Assembly: GCF_902381825.1 (NCBI RefSeq)
Contig: NZ_LR698973.1
Coordinates: forward strand, 1,090,123 to 1,142,246
Length of the DNA: 52,124 nt
Source of the DNA: Pseudocoprococcus catus
Lineage (GTDB): Bacteria > Bacillota > Clostridia > Lachnospirales > Lachnospiraceae
Direction: 5' to 3'
In this document: positions 1 through 7,915 of the stretch, piece after piece
Position numbering within the stretch: the stretch's first letter is position 1
Layout of the letters: each line of letters opens with the position of its first letter
Program-made: the position numbers and the translations under genes
The notes under the pieces: generated by a model
What the model saw: the letters and a program-made list of their open reading frames with translations, nothing else
Told to the model about the DNA's origin: nothing
The model's database searches: none

Positions 1-557
1 CAAACCCTTTCTTTGCAACATTAAATATGAACATGGTTATCTTCATGTTTGTTGGTATTAACTGTTTCCTGTTCCCACAGCCGCATTCATGGATGGAAGC
101 ACATACAGACAGCATGCATCTGGCAACAGACGTTATCCTTCAGTTCCCATTCTATGGTGCGATCATGGGTATGATGTATGTTGAAGGTGGTCTCGGCTCT
201 GTTATTGTTAACGCAATTGTATCTGTTGCAACAGCAGAGACAATGCCGGTATTCTCATTCCTGTCAGCATCAGTTGTTAACCTGTTCATCCCATCACAGG
301 GTGGTCAGTTTACAGTTCAGGGGCCACTGATCGTTCAGGCTGCTCAGTCTATCCCTGGTACAAATCTTGTTAACTGCCTGAATGGTTTTGTATTTGGTGA
401 TGAGTGTACAAACCTCTTACAGCCTCTGTATGTTATTCCAGCATTGTCTGTAGTAGGTATGAAACTGAAAGATGTATGGGGCTTCATGGCATTCATGTGT
501 GTATTCTGGATAGTTATCACATGCCTGGGCTTATACTTCATTCCAATGTTCATTTAA
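1..557 (+). CDS. AtoE-type short-chain fatty acid transporter, C-terminal part
   Basis: This is the C-terminal ~184 residues of an integral membrane transporter whose start lies outside the window; the reading frame is open from base 3. It resembles the AtoE / TIGR00366 family, thought to import short-chain fatty acids. Visible family features are the conserved PSQGGQFTVQGP segment, the later FGDECTNLLQPL segment and several hydrophobic helices, the last ending at the C-terminus. A strong hairpin terminator follows at 619. The substrate is inferred from the family only; a relative such as a C4-dicarboxylate or other carboxylate carrier is possible. Confidence 0.8.
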   Translation, partial: NPFFATLNMNMVIFMFVGINCFLFPQPHSWMEAHTDSMHLATDVILQFPFYGAIMGMMYVEGGLGSVIVNAIVSVATAETMPVFSFLSASVVNLFIPSQGGQFTVQGPLIVQAAQSIPGTNLVNCLNGFVFGDECTNLLQPLYVIPALSVVGMKLKDVWGFMAFMCVFWIVITCLGLYFIPMFI

Positions 558-618
558 TGGACAAAAACAACCTTAGAAAATTTCTAACATAAAAATCCTT
601 TTATATGTATGATCGCAG

Positions 619-655
619 AAGGGTGTGTGAAAAATAGTTTTTCATGCACCCTTTT
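619..655 (+). terminator. Rho-independent terminator after the AtoE-type gene
   Basis: Arms AAGGGTG and TGAAAAA pair with TTTTTCA and CACCCTT across a 3-base loop, with one small internal mismatch, and a short T run follows. It ends the transporter transcript. Confidence 0.85.
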
Positions 656-723
656 GTTATATAAAAAATCCGACGGAAGTGTGGTTATGACATACAGTGT
701 TTGATGAAGAAGGAAGTTATATA

Positions 724-838
724 ATGCGAGGGTTAGCGCAGAAAAATGCATTAGTGACAGGCGCTGCGAAAGGTATCGGAAGGGGGATTGCCGAGCGGAT
801 GGAGCAAGGATGCGCTTCCGGAAGATTTGGATATGGCA
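724..838 (+). pseudogene. Remnant of a short-chain dehydrogenase/reductase (N-terminus only)
   Basis: From the ATG at 724 the frame encodes the start of an SDR Rossmann fold: a short strand, then TGAAKGIGRGIA, which is the TGxxxGxG nucleotide-binding motif, then a helix. Homology stops after about 28 residues; the rest of a ~250-residue SDR is missing. A GGAAG ribosome-site-like sequence precedes the ATG. A hairpin terminator lies 15 bases further on, so whatever is transcribed here ends at once. Best read as a deletion remnant rather than a working gene. Confidence 0.6.
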
Positions 839-852
839 TAAATAACGAAATG

Positions 853-893
853 AAAAAATCTGCTGGTGTCGAAGAATGCTGGCAGATTTTTTC
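853..893 (+). terminator. Rho-independent terminator
   Basis: AAAAAATCTGC pairs with GCAGATTTTTT across an 18-base loop and is followed by T-rich sequence. It lies directly after the SDR remnant and is probably the original gene's terminator. Confidence 0.75.
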
Positions 894-984
894 TATTTTA
901 TTGCGGTTGCTGATTTTATTGGTAGATGATAAAATGATGATAGGTATGTGGCTTGATATTGTGTGAGAGAAGGAGCGATTGGAA

Positions 985-2658
985 ATGAAAAATTAAAAAA
1001 TTCCTGTTGGTATTTCGGATTTTTCGGAAATACGAGAGAATGGCTATTATTATATTGATAAGTCTGGTCTGATCGCAGAATTGCTGAGAAATGAAGCAAC
1101 CAAAGTGACTTTAATTACACGACCGAGAAGATTTGGGAAAACACTGGCCATGAGTATGCTGGCTGATTTTTTTGATATAAGAAGAGAAAACAGAGGGTAT
1201 TTCTCAGGATTAGAAATAGAGCAACATAAGGGATTATGTAAAGATTGGATGAATCAATATCCGGTATTGTTTTTATCGTTGAAAGATGTAGATGGAACGA
1301 ATTTTAATAATGCGTTTGAATTATTGAAGTTTGTTTTGGCACAGTGTTGTGAAAATCATGACTATTTGCTAGAAAGCAATAAAATCTCTGAACAGCATAA
1401 AAATCTTTTTAATTCTGTTCGTAATCGAACGGCTTCTGTAACGGATGTGCAGGGCTTTATTCTTGTACTAACCAATATGATGCAGGTTTTCTATAATAAA
1501 TCGGTGATTTTATTGCTGGATGAATATGATGTGCCGTTGGCGAAAGCGAGCAGTAATGGGTATTATAAGGAAATGCTGGAGATTATCAAAGTAATGATGA
1601 GTACGGCTTTAAAAGATAATCCGGCAATAAAATTTGCAATTGTGACGGGATGCCTTAGAATTGCAAAAGAAAGTATTTTTACAGGAACCAATAATTTTGT
1701 CTCTGATACAATTACTTCTTCGGGGTTGAATGAATTTTTTGGATTTACTCAAAAAGAAGTAAATGGTATGCTGGCTGATGTTGATGCAGAAGGAAAGGCA
1801 GATGAAGTAAAAAAGTGGTATGATGGTTATCATTTTGGAGATTATGATGTCTATTGTCCATGGGATATGATGAATTATCTGCGAGATATTCAGCGTCATC
1901 CGACAGCCAGTCCTGTAGGATATTGGAAGAACACCAGTGATAATGCGATTATTCGTTCGTTTATTGATTACGCAGGAAGTAATATTACTGAAAAAATCGA
2001 GACGCTTCTTTCCGGAGGTTATATTATTCAACATATCAATGAGAATTTGACGTATGATTATTTGCATTCATCGGAAGAGAATCTTTGGAGTATTTTGTAT
2101 CTGACCGGGTATTTGACGAGAGCAAGAGAAGAAGCAGTAAAAAAAGAACTGCCGGAAGATTTGACAGCATTGATGATTCCGAATAAAGAGATTCGTGAGA
2201 TATTTGAGACAACTGTCAAGAAATGGTTTTCTGATCATGCCAGAGAATGGAACAGAGAAAAATTATTCGAAGCCGTATGGAATGGAGATAGTGAAAAATT
2301 GACGGCAGAGATGACCAGACTTTTGCGTCGGACCATCAGTTATCATGATTATCGGGAAGACTTTTATCAGGCTTTTCTGGCGGGTATTTTTACCGGTGCA
2401 GGCTATCGTGTAGAATCTAATCGGGAGCATGGAGAAGGACGCAGTGATATTGTGATATATGATATGCCTCATGGCCGTGTTGCTGTCTTTGAAGTGAAGT
2501 ATTCGCTTCAACTACAGGATATGGAAAAAGATTGTGATAGAGCGCTTAGCCAAATTAAAGAAAGGTTCTATGCCAAAGAGTTTGAAAATGACTATGATGA
2601 AGTTTGGTGTTATGGAATTTCATTTTTCAGAAAGAGATGCTTGGTCAAGAAAAAATAA
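985..2658 (+). pseudogene. AAA-family ATPase with C-terminal PD-(D/E)XK nuclease domain, stop at codon 4
   Basis: The natural start appears to be ATG 985, which has AAGGAG nine bases upstream and continues in frame into the family N-terminus (KIPVGISDFSEIRENGYYYIDKSGLI). However codon 4 is TAA (994-996). The first alternative start in the open frame is TTG 1081, which would drop about 28 conserved residues. The body is intact: Walker A RPRRFGKT, Walker B VILLLDEYD, and a C-terminal nuclease-like core with D in GRSDIVIYD and EVK in VAVFEVKYS. This matches the AAA-ATPase/DUF1703 family, common and often multicopy in gut Clostridia and Bacteroidetes; its role is unknown, with mobile or defence links suggested. 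The rest of the frame has no further lesions, so the mutation is recent, a sequencing error in an A-rich tract, or tolerated. Confidence 0.75.
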
Positions 2659-2690
2659 TAATGACGTGCGTTTTGCAGCGCACGTCATTA
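2659..2690. terminator. Hairpin between convergent genes, terminator mainly for the minus strand
   Basis: AATGACGTGCG (2660-2670) pairs perfectly with CGCACGTCATT (2679-2689). On the minus strand the stem is followed by ATTATTTTTTTC, a good U-tract, so it should stop the leftward hydrogenase-sensor operon; it may also stop the rightward ATPase gene. Confidence 0.75.
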
Positions 2691-2700
2691 AAATGATTTA

Positions 2701-2790
2701 TGCGAGCAACGAGCCAAAGTCCGTGCTTGCACGAGACCTTGGCGACTGCCGCGATAACTTGAGAAACTCGCGGAGCGTGTTTCTCATAGT
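2701..2790. repeat. Structured intergenic element with tandem and alternative hairpins
   Basis: A GC-rich 90-base stretch unlike the flanks. Stem 1: CCAA/CGTGC pair with GCACG/TTGG (2714-2742). Stem 2: CCGCG (2749-2753) with CGCGG (2769-2773). Alternative stem 3: TGAGAAAC (2760-2767) with GTTTCTCA (2779-2786), mutually exclusive with stem 2. This looks like a dispersed palindromic repeat of the REP/MITE kind, but no second copy is obvious in the window. Confidence 0.45.
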
Positions 2791-2797
2791 TGAATAG

Positions 2798-3529
2798 TTA
2801 AAGTGTCGTTCCAACAGGTTGCGTTAATGCATTTAAAATATCTTTTGGATTTCGGCTCTTAACAGACAAGGTATAATGCGGTTCGTTGATGTGCTCCAGA
2901 TAATGGGCATCAGAATCGCTGATGATATGGCAGTGTTCCAGATAGGGATGCTGCTTTTTCAGTTCATGATACTTGGACATATCTTTGATCTCGGCACAGG
3001 TAAACTGGCTGTCCGGCGGAATGAAGCCCAGATTGGCCAGCAGACTGTTGGCCGTTTTGTCAATATGGGCCGGTATCATGATTCCGTTGTAATCTCTGGT
3101 CAGAGCAAAAACGTCATCAAATGAAATCGTTGTGGCATTAATCAGCAGATTTGGTATGGTGCCAATGATTTCGTCATCTGCATTATAGAGCTGCTGTTTG
3201 CCAAAAATCTTCTCATTATTCGGAACGGCCATCAGATGACTGTAGACATATTCGTCAAAGGCCAGAGCATCCTTCAAATCAGCAAAGAGACATACCACAT
3301 GTACTTCCTCGGAAGTGGTCAGCTCCATTCCTGGAAGGGCGGTCAGACCGTAAGCCTCCGCCATAGTCAGGACTGCGGGACAATTTTTGCATGAATTGTG
3401 GTCTGTCACAGCGATTAAATCAAGGCCTTTGATCATGGCCATGCCCACAATGTTGGCCGGTGTCATATCATCATCTCCGCATGGGGAAAGACAGGAATGG
3501 ATATGAAGATCATAGTTTAAATCAGGCAT
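2798..3529 (-). CDS. PHP-domain phosphoesterase
   Basis: A 243-residue PHP-family protein, last gene of the leftward operon. The N-terminal DLHIHS motif, the VTDHNS motif near residue 43, GMELTT near residue 68, PAHIDKT and the final SDSDAHYLE motif supply the histidine/aspartate metal ligands of PHP hydrolases. Such proteins hydrolyse phosphoesters (for example histidinol phosphate or nucleoside 3',5'-bisphosphate); which substrate applies here cannot be told. Its start overlaps the end of the DRTGG gene upstream by 8 bases, so it is translationally coupled to the hydrogenase-sensor genes. A link to nucleotide or phosphoprotein signalling is inference. Confidence 0.85.
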   Translation of the reverse strand: MPDLNYDLHIHSCLSPCGDDDMTPANIVGMAMIKGLDLIAVTDHNSCKNCPAVLTMAEAYGLTALPGMELTTSEEVHVVCLFADLKDALAFDEYVYSHLMAVPNNEKIFGKQQLYNADDEIIGTIPNLLINATTISFDDVFALTRDYNGIMIPAHIDKTANSLLANLGFIPPDSQFTCAEIKDMSKYHELKKQHPYLEHCHIISDSDAHYLEHINEPHYTLSVKSRNPKDILNALTQPVGTTL

Positions 3530-3857
3530 GGATGCGCTCGTGAACCTTCAGTGCGGCGTCAAAAATCGGCATATCCGTGCTGAGAACGGTGATATGCTGC
3601 TGGACAGCCTTGGTCCTGGCGGCATCATCCAGGGAAATACCCTCGGCGAGAACAATGCAGCCAACATCACACAGGGCGGCAACAGCCAGTGTATTGATAT
3701 TCCCCATGACTGTGACCCATACGCTGTCTTCCGGTGCCTTGCTCATGGCAATACTTAGCAGGTCACAGCAGAAAAGTCCGGAGATGTTGCGGTCTGTGCC
3801 ATCTCCGACATTGATTGTCTTAAATAAGCCGCTGTCAATTAATTCTTTAATGGTCAT
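3522..3857 (-). CDS. DRTGG-domain protein (second of two in the operon)
   Basis: A 111-residue DRTGG-like protein starting at MTIKELIDSG (3857); the longer frame to 3884 is rejected because it runs further into the upstream gene. It overlaps that gene by 11 bases. DRTGG domains are small alpha/beta modules found next to CBS domains and in phosphotransacetylase-like proteins and are thought to bind nucleotides or act as regulatory modules. It is related in organisation to the DRTGG protein at 5734-6081 of the same operon. No catalytic residues are evident. Function in the hydrogenase-sensor module is unknown. Confidence 0.75.
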   Translation of the reverse strand: MTIKELIDSGLFKTINVGDGTDRNISGLFCCDLLSIAMSKAPEDSVWVTVMGNINTLAVAALCDVGCIVLAEGISLDDAARTKAVQQHITVLSTDMPIFDAALKVHERIHA

Positions 3858-5280
3858 GGTCCTGTTCCTCCTCGGATTCAGCATCTGAATTGATCAGATT
3901 GTGTGAGTCTAGCAATGCGATTTCTTCTGTTAGTTTGTCCATATAATGCATCAGAATATGGATGCATGCATTCGGGTCTTCGCCGTCTACAATGGCTTCG
4001 TGTGAGAAGCGAGAGTAGGTTTCGGAAAGCAGATGAATGTGATTGCGGAGAATGTAAACACAGTCGTTTTTCTCGGCTTTGCCCCGGACGATATCTTCTG
4101 CCAGGGCACGGCATGACGGGGCACCGCAGGAACCGCAGTCAAGTCCCGGAAATTCATTGCAGAGTTCTTCGATTTGTTTCATCTTGGTGATGCTCTCAAG
4201 CATGGTATCACCAATCCTGAAAACCGGTTCATATTCAACCGTTGTATGCCATCCAAGCTCCACTTTCTGAGGAATATCTTCGCTGTGGGTTCTGGCCACC
4301 GGAAGATATTTGTTCAGACGTTTGATCTTGGCTTTGGCAACATAAGGATTCTCTACATTGAGAACACCGCCGACACAGCCGCCGCTGCAGGCATTGAGTT
4401 CAATAAACTGCAATTTTGCAAACTTCTCATCTTCCAGGTCTTCCAGAACACGGATGACATTCTCAATACCATCGGCAGCCAGATAGCTGTCTGTGATCAT
4501 GCCGCCGGCCTCACCGCCGCTGCAGCCCCAGCCAATGCCGATTCTGCCGGAAATCGCCAGATCCATGGGATGCTGTTCGGCAATCTTCATATGCGGCAGT
4601 AAAAGGGGATAGACATCTTTGACGGCCAGAACACCGTCTACTTCACTGCGGGTTGTTCCAAGTGGGGATTTGACATAGGTGACCTTGGATGGACATGGTG
4701 AAATAAAAATAATGCCGATTTTGTCAGCAGGCAGGCCTGTCTTGGCCATAGCTCGTTTCCTGGCAAGGGTAGCTGCCACTTCAATGGGAGGGAGAATCGG
4801 CAGCAGATGGTCAATGAGGTTCGGAAAACGGACTCTGATCAGACGAACAACAGATGGGCAGGCTGTGCTGATAAATGGCCATTGATCTTTGTGTTCATCT
4901 ACATATTTCCTTGAGGCTTCCGAGACAAGTTCTGCTGCGGCACCGACTTCATAGACATCATCAAAACCGAGGTAGATGAGGGCTGTCAGCAGAATATTGA
5001 CATCATCCAGGTTATTGAACTGTGCATACAGAGAAGGTGCGGGAAGAGCAACCGTGTATGCGTAGTTGTTGAGTATATCCAGAGAATCGATATGTATTTT
5101 CTTTGCATGATGGCTGCAAGTCCGGACACATTCACCGCAGTCAATACAGAACTGGCTGGTGATGCGGGCTTTGCCGTTGCGGACGCGGATGGCCTGGGTC
5201 GGACAGCGTTTGATACAATTGATACAGCCTTTGCAGAGGCTTTCGTCAAGGTATACAGAATGAAAGAATTTTTTGTTCAT
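3847..5280 (-). CDS. Hydrogenase-like iron-sulfur protein (putative sensory [FeFe] hydrogenase)
   Basis: A 477-residue protein. Two ferredoxin-type [4Fe-4S] motifs come first (C16/19/22/26 and C45/48/51/55). Next is the [FeFe]-hydrogenase large-subunit domain with the three H-cluster loops in variant form: STACPS (A140-C141), SPCPSK (C196) and NACSGGC (C298, C302). A C-terminal Fe-S domain follows (C382, C385, C390, C407). It lacks the long N-terminal electron-transfer part of HndD. In loop 1 an alanine occupies the first position of the usual Cys-Cys pair, as described for the sensory hydrogenase HydS of Thermoanaerobacter. The C-terminus is acidic and His/Asp rich. Its neighbours are an anti-sigma-type ATPase and two DRTGG proteins, so sensing rather than bulk catalysis is inferred. 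Confidence 0.85.
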   Translation of the reverse strand: MNKKFFHSVYLDESLCKGCINCIKRCPTQAIRVRNGKARITSQFCIDCGECVRTCSHHAKKIHIDSLDILNNYAYTVALPAPSLYAQFNNLDDVNILLTALIYLGFDDVYEVGAAAELVSEASRKYVDEHKDQWPFISTACPSVVRLIRVRFPNLIDHLLPILPPIEVAATLARKRAMAKTGLPADKIGIIFISPCPSKVTYVKSPLGTTRSEVDGVLAVKDVYPLLLPHMKIAEQHPMDLAISGRIGIGWGCSGGEAGGMITDSYLAADGIENVIRVLEDLEDEKFAKLQFIELNACSGGCVGGVLNVENPYVAKAKIKRLNKYLPVARTHSEDIPQKVELGWHTTVEYEPVFRIGDTMLESITKMKQIEELCNEFPGLDCGSCGAPSCRALAEDIVRGKAEKNDCVYILRNHIHLLSETYSRFSHEAIVDGEDPNACIHILMHYMDKLTEEIALLDSHNLINSDAESEEEQDHDH

Positions 5281-5306
5281 TCTATCACCTTCCTTTCAGT
5301 TACATA

Positions 5307-5732
5307 TTAGCAGATTCGGACAGTCATAGTTACAGTGGTGCCGACACCCAGTTCTGTTTCTATCTTCATGTCATCGGAGTATTTCTTCATATTAGGCAAT
5401 CCCATGCCGGCACCGAATCCAAGGGAGCGGATATTGTCAGGAGCCGTCGAGTAGCCGGCCTGCATGGCCTTGTCGATATCAGGGATACCCGGGCCTGAAT
5501 CCTTCAGGATCATGGTGACTTCTGTGGGGGAGATATAAATCGTGATAATGCCGCCATTGGCATGGATCACCATATTGATCTCACCTTCGTACATGGCAAT
5601 GGATACCTTTCTGACGACATCAGGGGGAACGCCTAACTGCTTGAGCATATTCTTGAGGTCACTGCTGGCTTCACCGGCGCGGGTGAAATCTTCGCCAGAG
5701 ACCGTATATTCTAACTTTATCGTATCGTCCAC
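5307..5732 (-). CDS. Anti-sigma-factor-type ATP-binding protein (GHKL fold, RsbW/SpoIIAB-like)
   Basis: A 141-residue single-domain GHKL ATPase. The N box is EGEINMVIHA, the G1 box is DSGPGIPDID and the G2-like lid is GFGAGMGLPNMK. There is no dimerisation/histidine domain, which matches serine kinases/anti-sigma factors of partner-switching systems. The start is taken as GTG 5732: it lies one base after the upstream stop codon and has GGAGG eight bases before it; a longer frame to 5837 overlaps the previous gene. It probably phosphorylates or sequesters a partner protein; no STAS antagonist or sigma factor is encoded in the window. Confidence 0.85.
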   Translation of the reverse strand: MDDTIKLEYTVSGEDFTRAGEASSDLKNMLKQLGVPPDVVRKVSIAMYEGEINMVIHANGGIITIYISPTEVTMILKDSGPGIPDIDKAMQAGYSTAPDNIRSLGFGAGMGLPNMKKYSDDMKIETELGVGTTVTMTVRIC

Positions 5733-5733
5733 C

Positions 5734-6081
5734 TTAAGCACCTCCGACCAGTCCGGCCTTATAGAGTATGCCGCACGCCGTAAACATCGTATGCGGTGTG
5801 GCGAGCAGGCAGATATCCCGCTCACGGGCCAGTTCAATCATCTTCTCATCGGGCCGCTTACCACGTACAAAAACCAGACACATAATATCCATCATCTCAG
5901 CGGTGCGGATAACCTGCGGGTTGCACAGGCCTGTCAACAGCACCGGTTGATCTTTTACAAAGGCCAAAACATCACTCATCATATCTGAACCGCATCCGGA
6001 ATGGATTTCGCGTATATCAATATCATCTGATCCATAGATCAGCTCAGCATCCAGCAATGGGATGAGATCTTTTACAAGCAT
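5734..6081 (-). CDS. DRTGG-domain protein (first gene of the hydrogenase-sensor operon)
   Basis: A 115-residue DRTGG-type protein starting MLVKDLIPLL. The start at 6081 is chosen because AGGAGG sits just upstream; the open frame extends to 6231 but through sequence with a good minus-strand promoter. It opens the leftward operon and is one base from the following ATPase gene. The operon thus carries two DRTGG proteins flanking the ATPase and the hydrogenase-like protein. The molecular role is unknown; ligand binding or protein-protein docking is plausible. Confidence 0.8.
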   Translation of the reverse strand: MLVKDLIPLLDAELIYGSDDIDIREIHSGCGSDMMSDVLAFVKDQPVLLTGLCNPQVIRTAEMMDIMCLVFVRGKRPDEKMIELARERDICLLATPHTMFTACGILYKAGLVGGA

Positions 6082-6199
6082 GAAAATTCCTCCTGTCTGT
6101 TTCTCCGTGCAGTCTTCCAACTGCTTTGCACAGCGGACGACAGGTGAAAATGCTGTCTGCCTGTTGTATTGCGGAGAAGGGATAATATTATTCTTAAAC

Positions 6200-6228
6200 A
6201 GTATAGCATGGGTGGTGTACGATTTCAA
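6200..6228 (-). promoter_or_regulatory. Sigma-A-type promoter of the leftward sensor operon
   Basis: On the minus strand TTGAAA (6223-6228) and TATACT (6200-6205) are 17 bases apart. The transcript would have a ~115-base untranslated leader before ATG 6081. Confidence 0.75.
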
Positions 6229-6299
6229 CAAAAAGTGCTAAAATATATGTGGGTTAAATTAGCGAGAATGACGGCGTGTATTTGTATAAAAACAAAAAA

Positions 6300-6327
6300 T
6301 TAACAAACGTTGTTAAAAACTTACTAA
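6300..6327. promoter_or_regulatory. Rex-like palindromic operator in the divergent hydrogenase promoter region
   Basis: TTAACAA (6300-6306) and TTGTTAA (6310-6316) are perfect inverted repeats 3 bases apart. The second arm also starts TTGTTAA-N4-TTACTAA (6310-6327), which fits the clostridial Rex pattern TTGTTAA-N4-TTAACAA at 12 of 14 arm positions. Rex senses NADH/NAD+ and often controls hydrogenase and fermentation genes. The site is 20 bases upstream of the -35 box of the hnd operon. Binding is inferred. Confidence 0.5.
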
Positions 6328-6346
6328 ACTCTGCGTTAAAAATAGG

Positions 6347-6375
6347 TTGATTATTATGAAAAATAGTGATATGCT
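6347..6375 (+). promoter_or_regulatory. Promoter of the hnd hydrogenase operon
   Basis: TTGATT (6347-6352) and TATGCT (6370-6375) with a 17-base spacer, followed by a ~75-base leader to the TTG start at 6456. Confidence 0.65.
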
Positions 6376-6455
6376 GTCATAAGAAAGCAGATTCATGTTT
6401 TTTTAGCAGGACAATCGACCTGTAATATTATGAGAAAAAAGAAGGAGGGATTCTT

Positions 6456-6950
6456 TTGGCTTCAAATAAGAAAACAGTACCTTTCTATGGTACAGAAGAG
6501 CAGAAAGAACAATTGCTGAAAGTCATCCAGGAACTCAGAGATGAGAAGGGATGTCTGATGCCGATCATGCAGAAAGCGCAGGAGATTTACGGATACCTTC
6601 CGATTGAGGTTCAGAAAATCATTTCTGATGAATTGAATGTACCTCTTGAGAAGATTTATGGTGTTGCTACATTCTATTCATGGTTCAACCTGAATCCGAA
6701 GGGCAAGTATGAGATTTCCGTCTGTCTTGGCACTGCATGTTATGTTAAGGGTTCCGGAGATATTTACAATAAGCTCATGGAGAAGCTTGATATTGCAGGC
6801 GGTGAGTGTACGCCGGATGGTAAGTTTTCGCTGGATGCCTGTCGTTGTGTCGGTGCCTGTGGTCTTGCACCGGTTATGATGGTGAATGGTGAAGTATACG
6901 GTCGATTGACTGTAGATGATATTGATGGTGTATTGGAGAAATATAACTAG
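6456..6950 (+). CDS. hndA: NAD(P)-linked hydrogenase subunit HndA/HydC (NuoE-like [2Fe-2S] protein)
   Basis: A 164-residue NuoE-family subunit with a thioredoxin-like [2Fe-2S] domain. The four cluster cysteines are in CLGTACYVKG and the later CRCVGACGLAP. The N-terminal helical part contains the typical MPIMQKAQEIYGYLP segment. It passes electrons between the flavin subunit and the hydrogenase subunit of a soluble NAD(P)-dependent, probably electron-bifurcating, [FeFe] hydrogenase. The start is TTG 6456 with GAAGGAGG seven bases upstream. The next gene begins 3 bases after the stop. Length fits the family. Confidence 0.93.
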   Translation: MASNKKTVPFYGTEEQKEQLLKVIQELRDEKGCLMPIMQKAQEIYGYLPIEVQKIISDELNVPLEKIYGVATFYSWFNLNPKGKYEISVCLGTACYVKGSGDIYNKLMEKLDIAGGECTPDGKFSLDACRCVGACGLAPVMMVNGEVYGRLTVDDIDGVLEKYN

Positions 6951-6952
6951 TC

Positions 6953-7510
6953 ATGATGCCTGAGATCGCGTTGAATGTTTTAGATATTGCCCAGAATTCC
7001 GTGAGAGCGGAGGCTTCACTGATACAGATTTCAGTGGATGTGGATAAAGCGGCGGACAAATTGACCATTATTATAGAAGATAATGGTTGCGGTATGACGG
7101 CAGAACAGACGGACCGTGTGACGGATCCGTTCTTTACAACCCGCACAACCCGCAAGATTGGTCTGGGGGTTCCGTTTTTCAAGATGGCTGCCGAAAGTAC
7201 GGGAGGCAGTTTTTCTATTCAGTCTGAGCCCGGTGTCGGGACGAAGGTCACAGCGGTATTCGGTTTATCCCATATTGACAGGATGCCCCTTGGTGATATG
7301 AATGGAACGATTTATACCTTGATCACATTCAACACACAGATAGATTTTTTGTATACATATACGTTCGATCAGCGTTCCTTTACGCTGGATACGAGAGAAT
7401 TTAAGAATATTTTAGAGGGTGTGCCGCTGAATAACCCTGAAGTATCAGAGTATATTCGTCAATTTCTTAACGAAAACAGCCATGAAGTTGACGGCGGTGC
7501 AGTTGTATAG
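6953..7510 (+). CDS. GHKL ATP-binding protein (histidine-kinase-like) inside the hydrogenase operon
   Basis: A 185-residue protein starting with an N box (ALNVLDIAQNSVRA), then the G1 box EDNGCGMTAEQ, the F box DPFFTTR and a G2 box (KIGLGVPFF). That is the catalytic half of a histidine kinase with no histidine phosphotransfer domain and no membrane segment. About 80 unknown residues follow. It is placed between hndA and hndB with a 3-base and an 18-base gap, so it is cotranscribed with hydrogenase structural genes. Such genes are known at this position in clostridial hydrogenase operons, but their function is not established. It may signal hydrogenase status or act with the phosphatase at 17009. 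Confidence 0.85.
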   Translation: MMPEIALNVLDIAQNSVRAEASLIQISVDVDKAADKLTIIIEDNGCGMTAEQTDRVTDPFFTTRTTRKIGLGVPFFKMAAESTGGSFSIQSEPGVGTKVTAVFGLSHIDRMPLGDMNGTIYTLITFNTQIDFLYTYTFDQRSFTLDTREFKNILEGVPLNNPEVSEYIRQFLNENSHEVDGGAVV

Positions 7511-7527
7511 AATGAGGAGGAGACAGC

Positions 7528-7902
7528 ATGAAATCACTTGCAGAATTGAAAGCCATTCGTGACAGAATGCAGGGTGAGGTCAATATGAGAGAGGACGACA
7601 GTTCCAATCATATTCGTGTGGTTGTCGGTATGGCAACATGTGGTATTGCCAGCGGCGCAAGACCAGTGCTTAATAAGTTAGCTGAAGATGTTCAGGCTAA
7701 GCATCTGGACAATGTTATTGTTACACAGACAGGTTGTATTGGATTATGTCAGTATGAACCGATTGTAGAAGTTTATGAACCTGGCAAAGAGAAAGTGACT
7801 TATATTAAGATGACACCGGAGAAGGCTGATGAAGTGGTAGAACAGCATCTGATCCGTGGTCAGGTTCTTGGTAAATATACATTAAGCGCAACAAATTTAT
7901 AG
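7528..7902 (+). CDS. hndB: Hydrogenase subunit HndB-like thioredoxin-type [2Fe-2S] protein
   Basis: A 124-residue protein with a thioredoxin-like ferredoxin fold. Cysteines for a [2Fe-2S] cluster occur in GMATCGIASGA and TGCIGLCQYEP. It corresponds by size and gene order to HndB of Desulfovibrio fructosovorans, a small electron carrier subunit. The start is ATG 7528 after GAGGAGGA. It lies 14 bases before the flavin subunit gene. The cluster set looks like three to four ligands; the fourth is probably in the central region but is not certain by eye. Confidence 0.88.
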   Translation: MKSLAELKAIRDRMQGEVNMREDDSSNHIRVVVGMATCGIASGARPVLNKLAEDVQAKHLDNVIVTQTGCIGLCQYEPIVEVYEPGKEKVTYIKMTPEKADEVVEQHLIRGQVLGKYTLSATNL

Positions 7903-7915
7903 GAGGTAGACAGCT

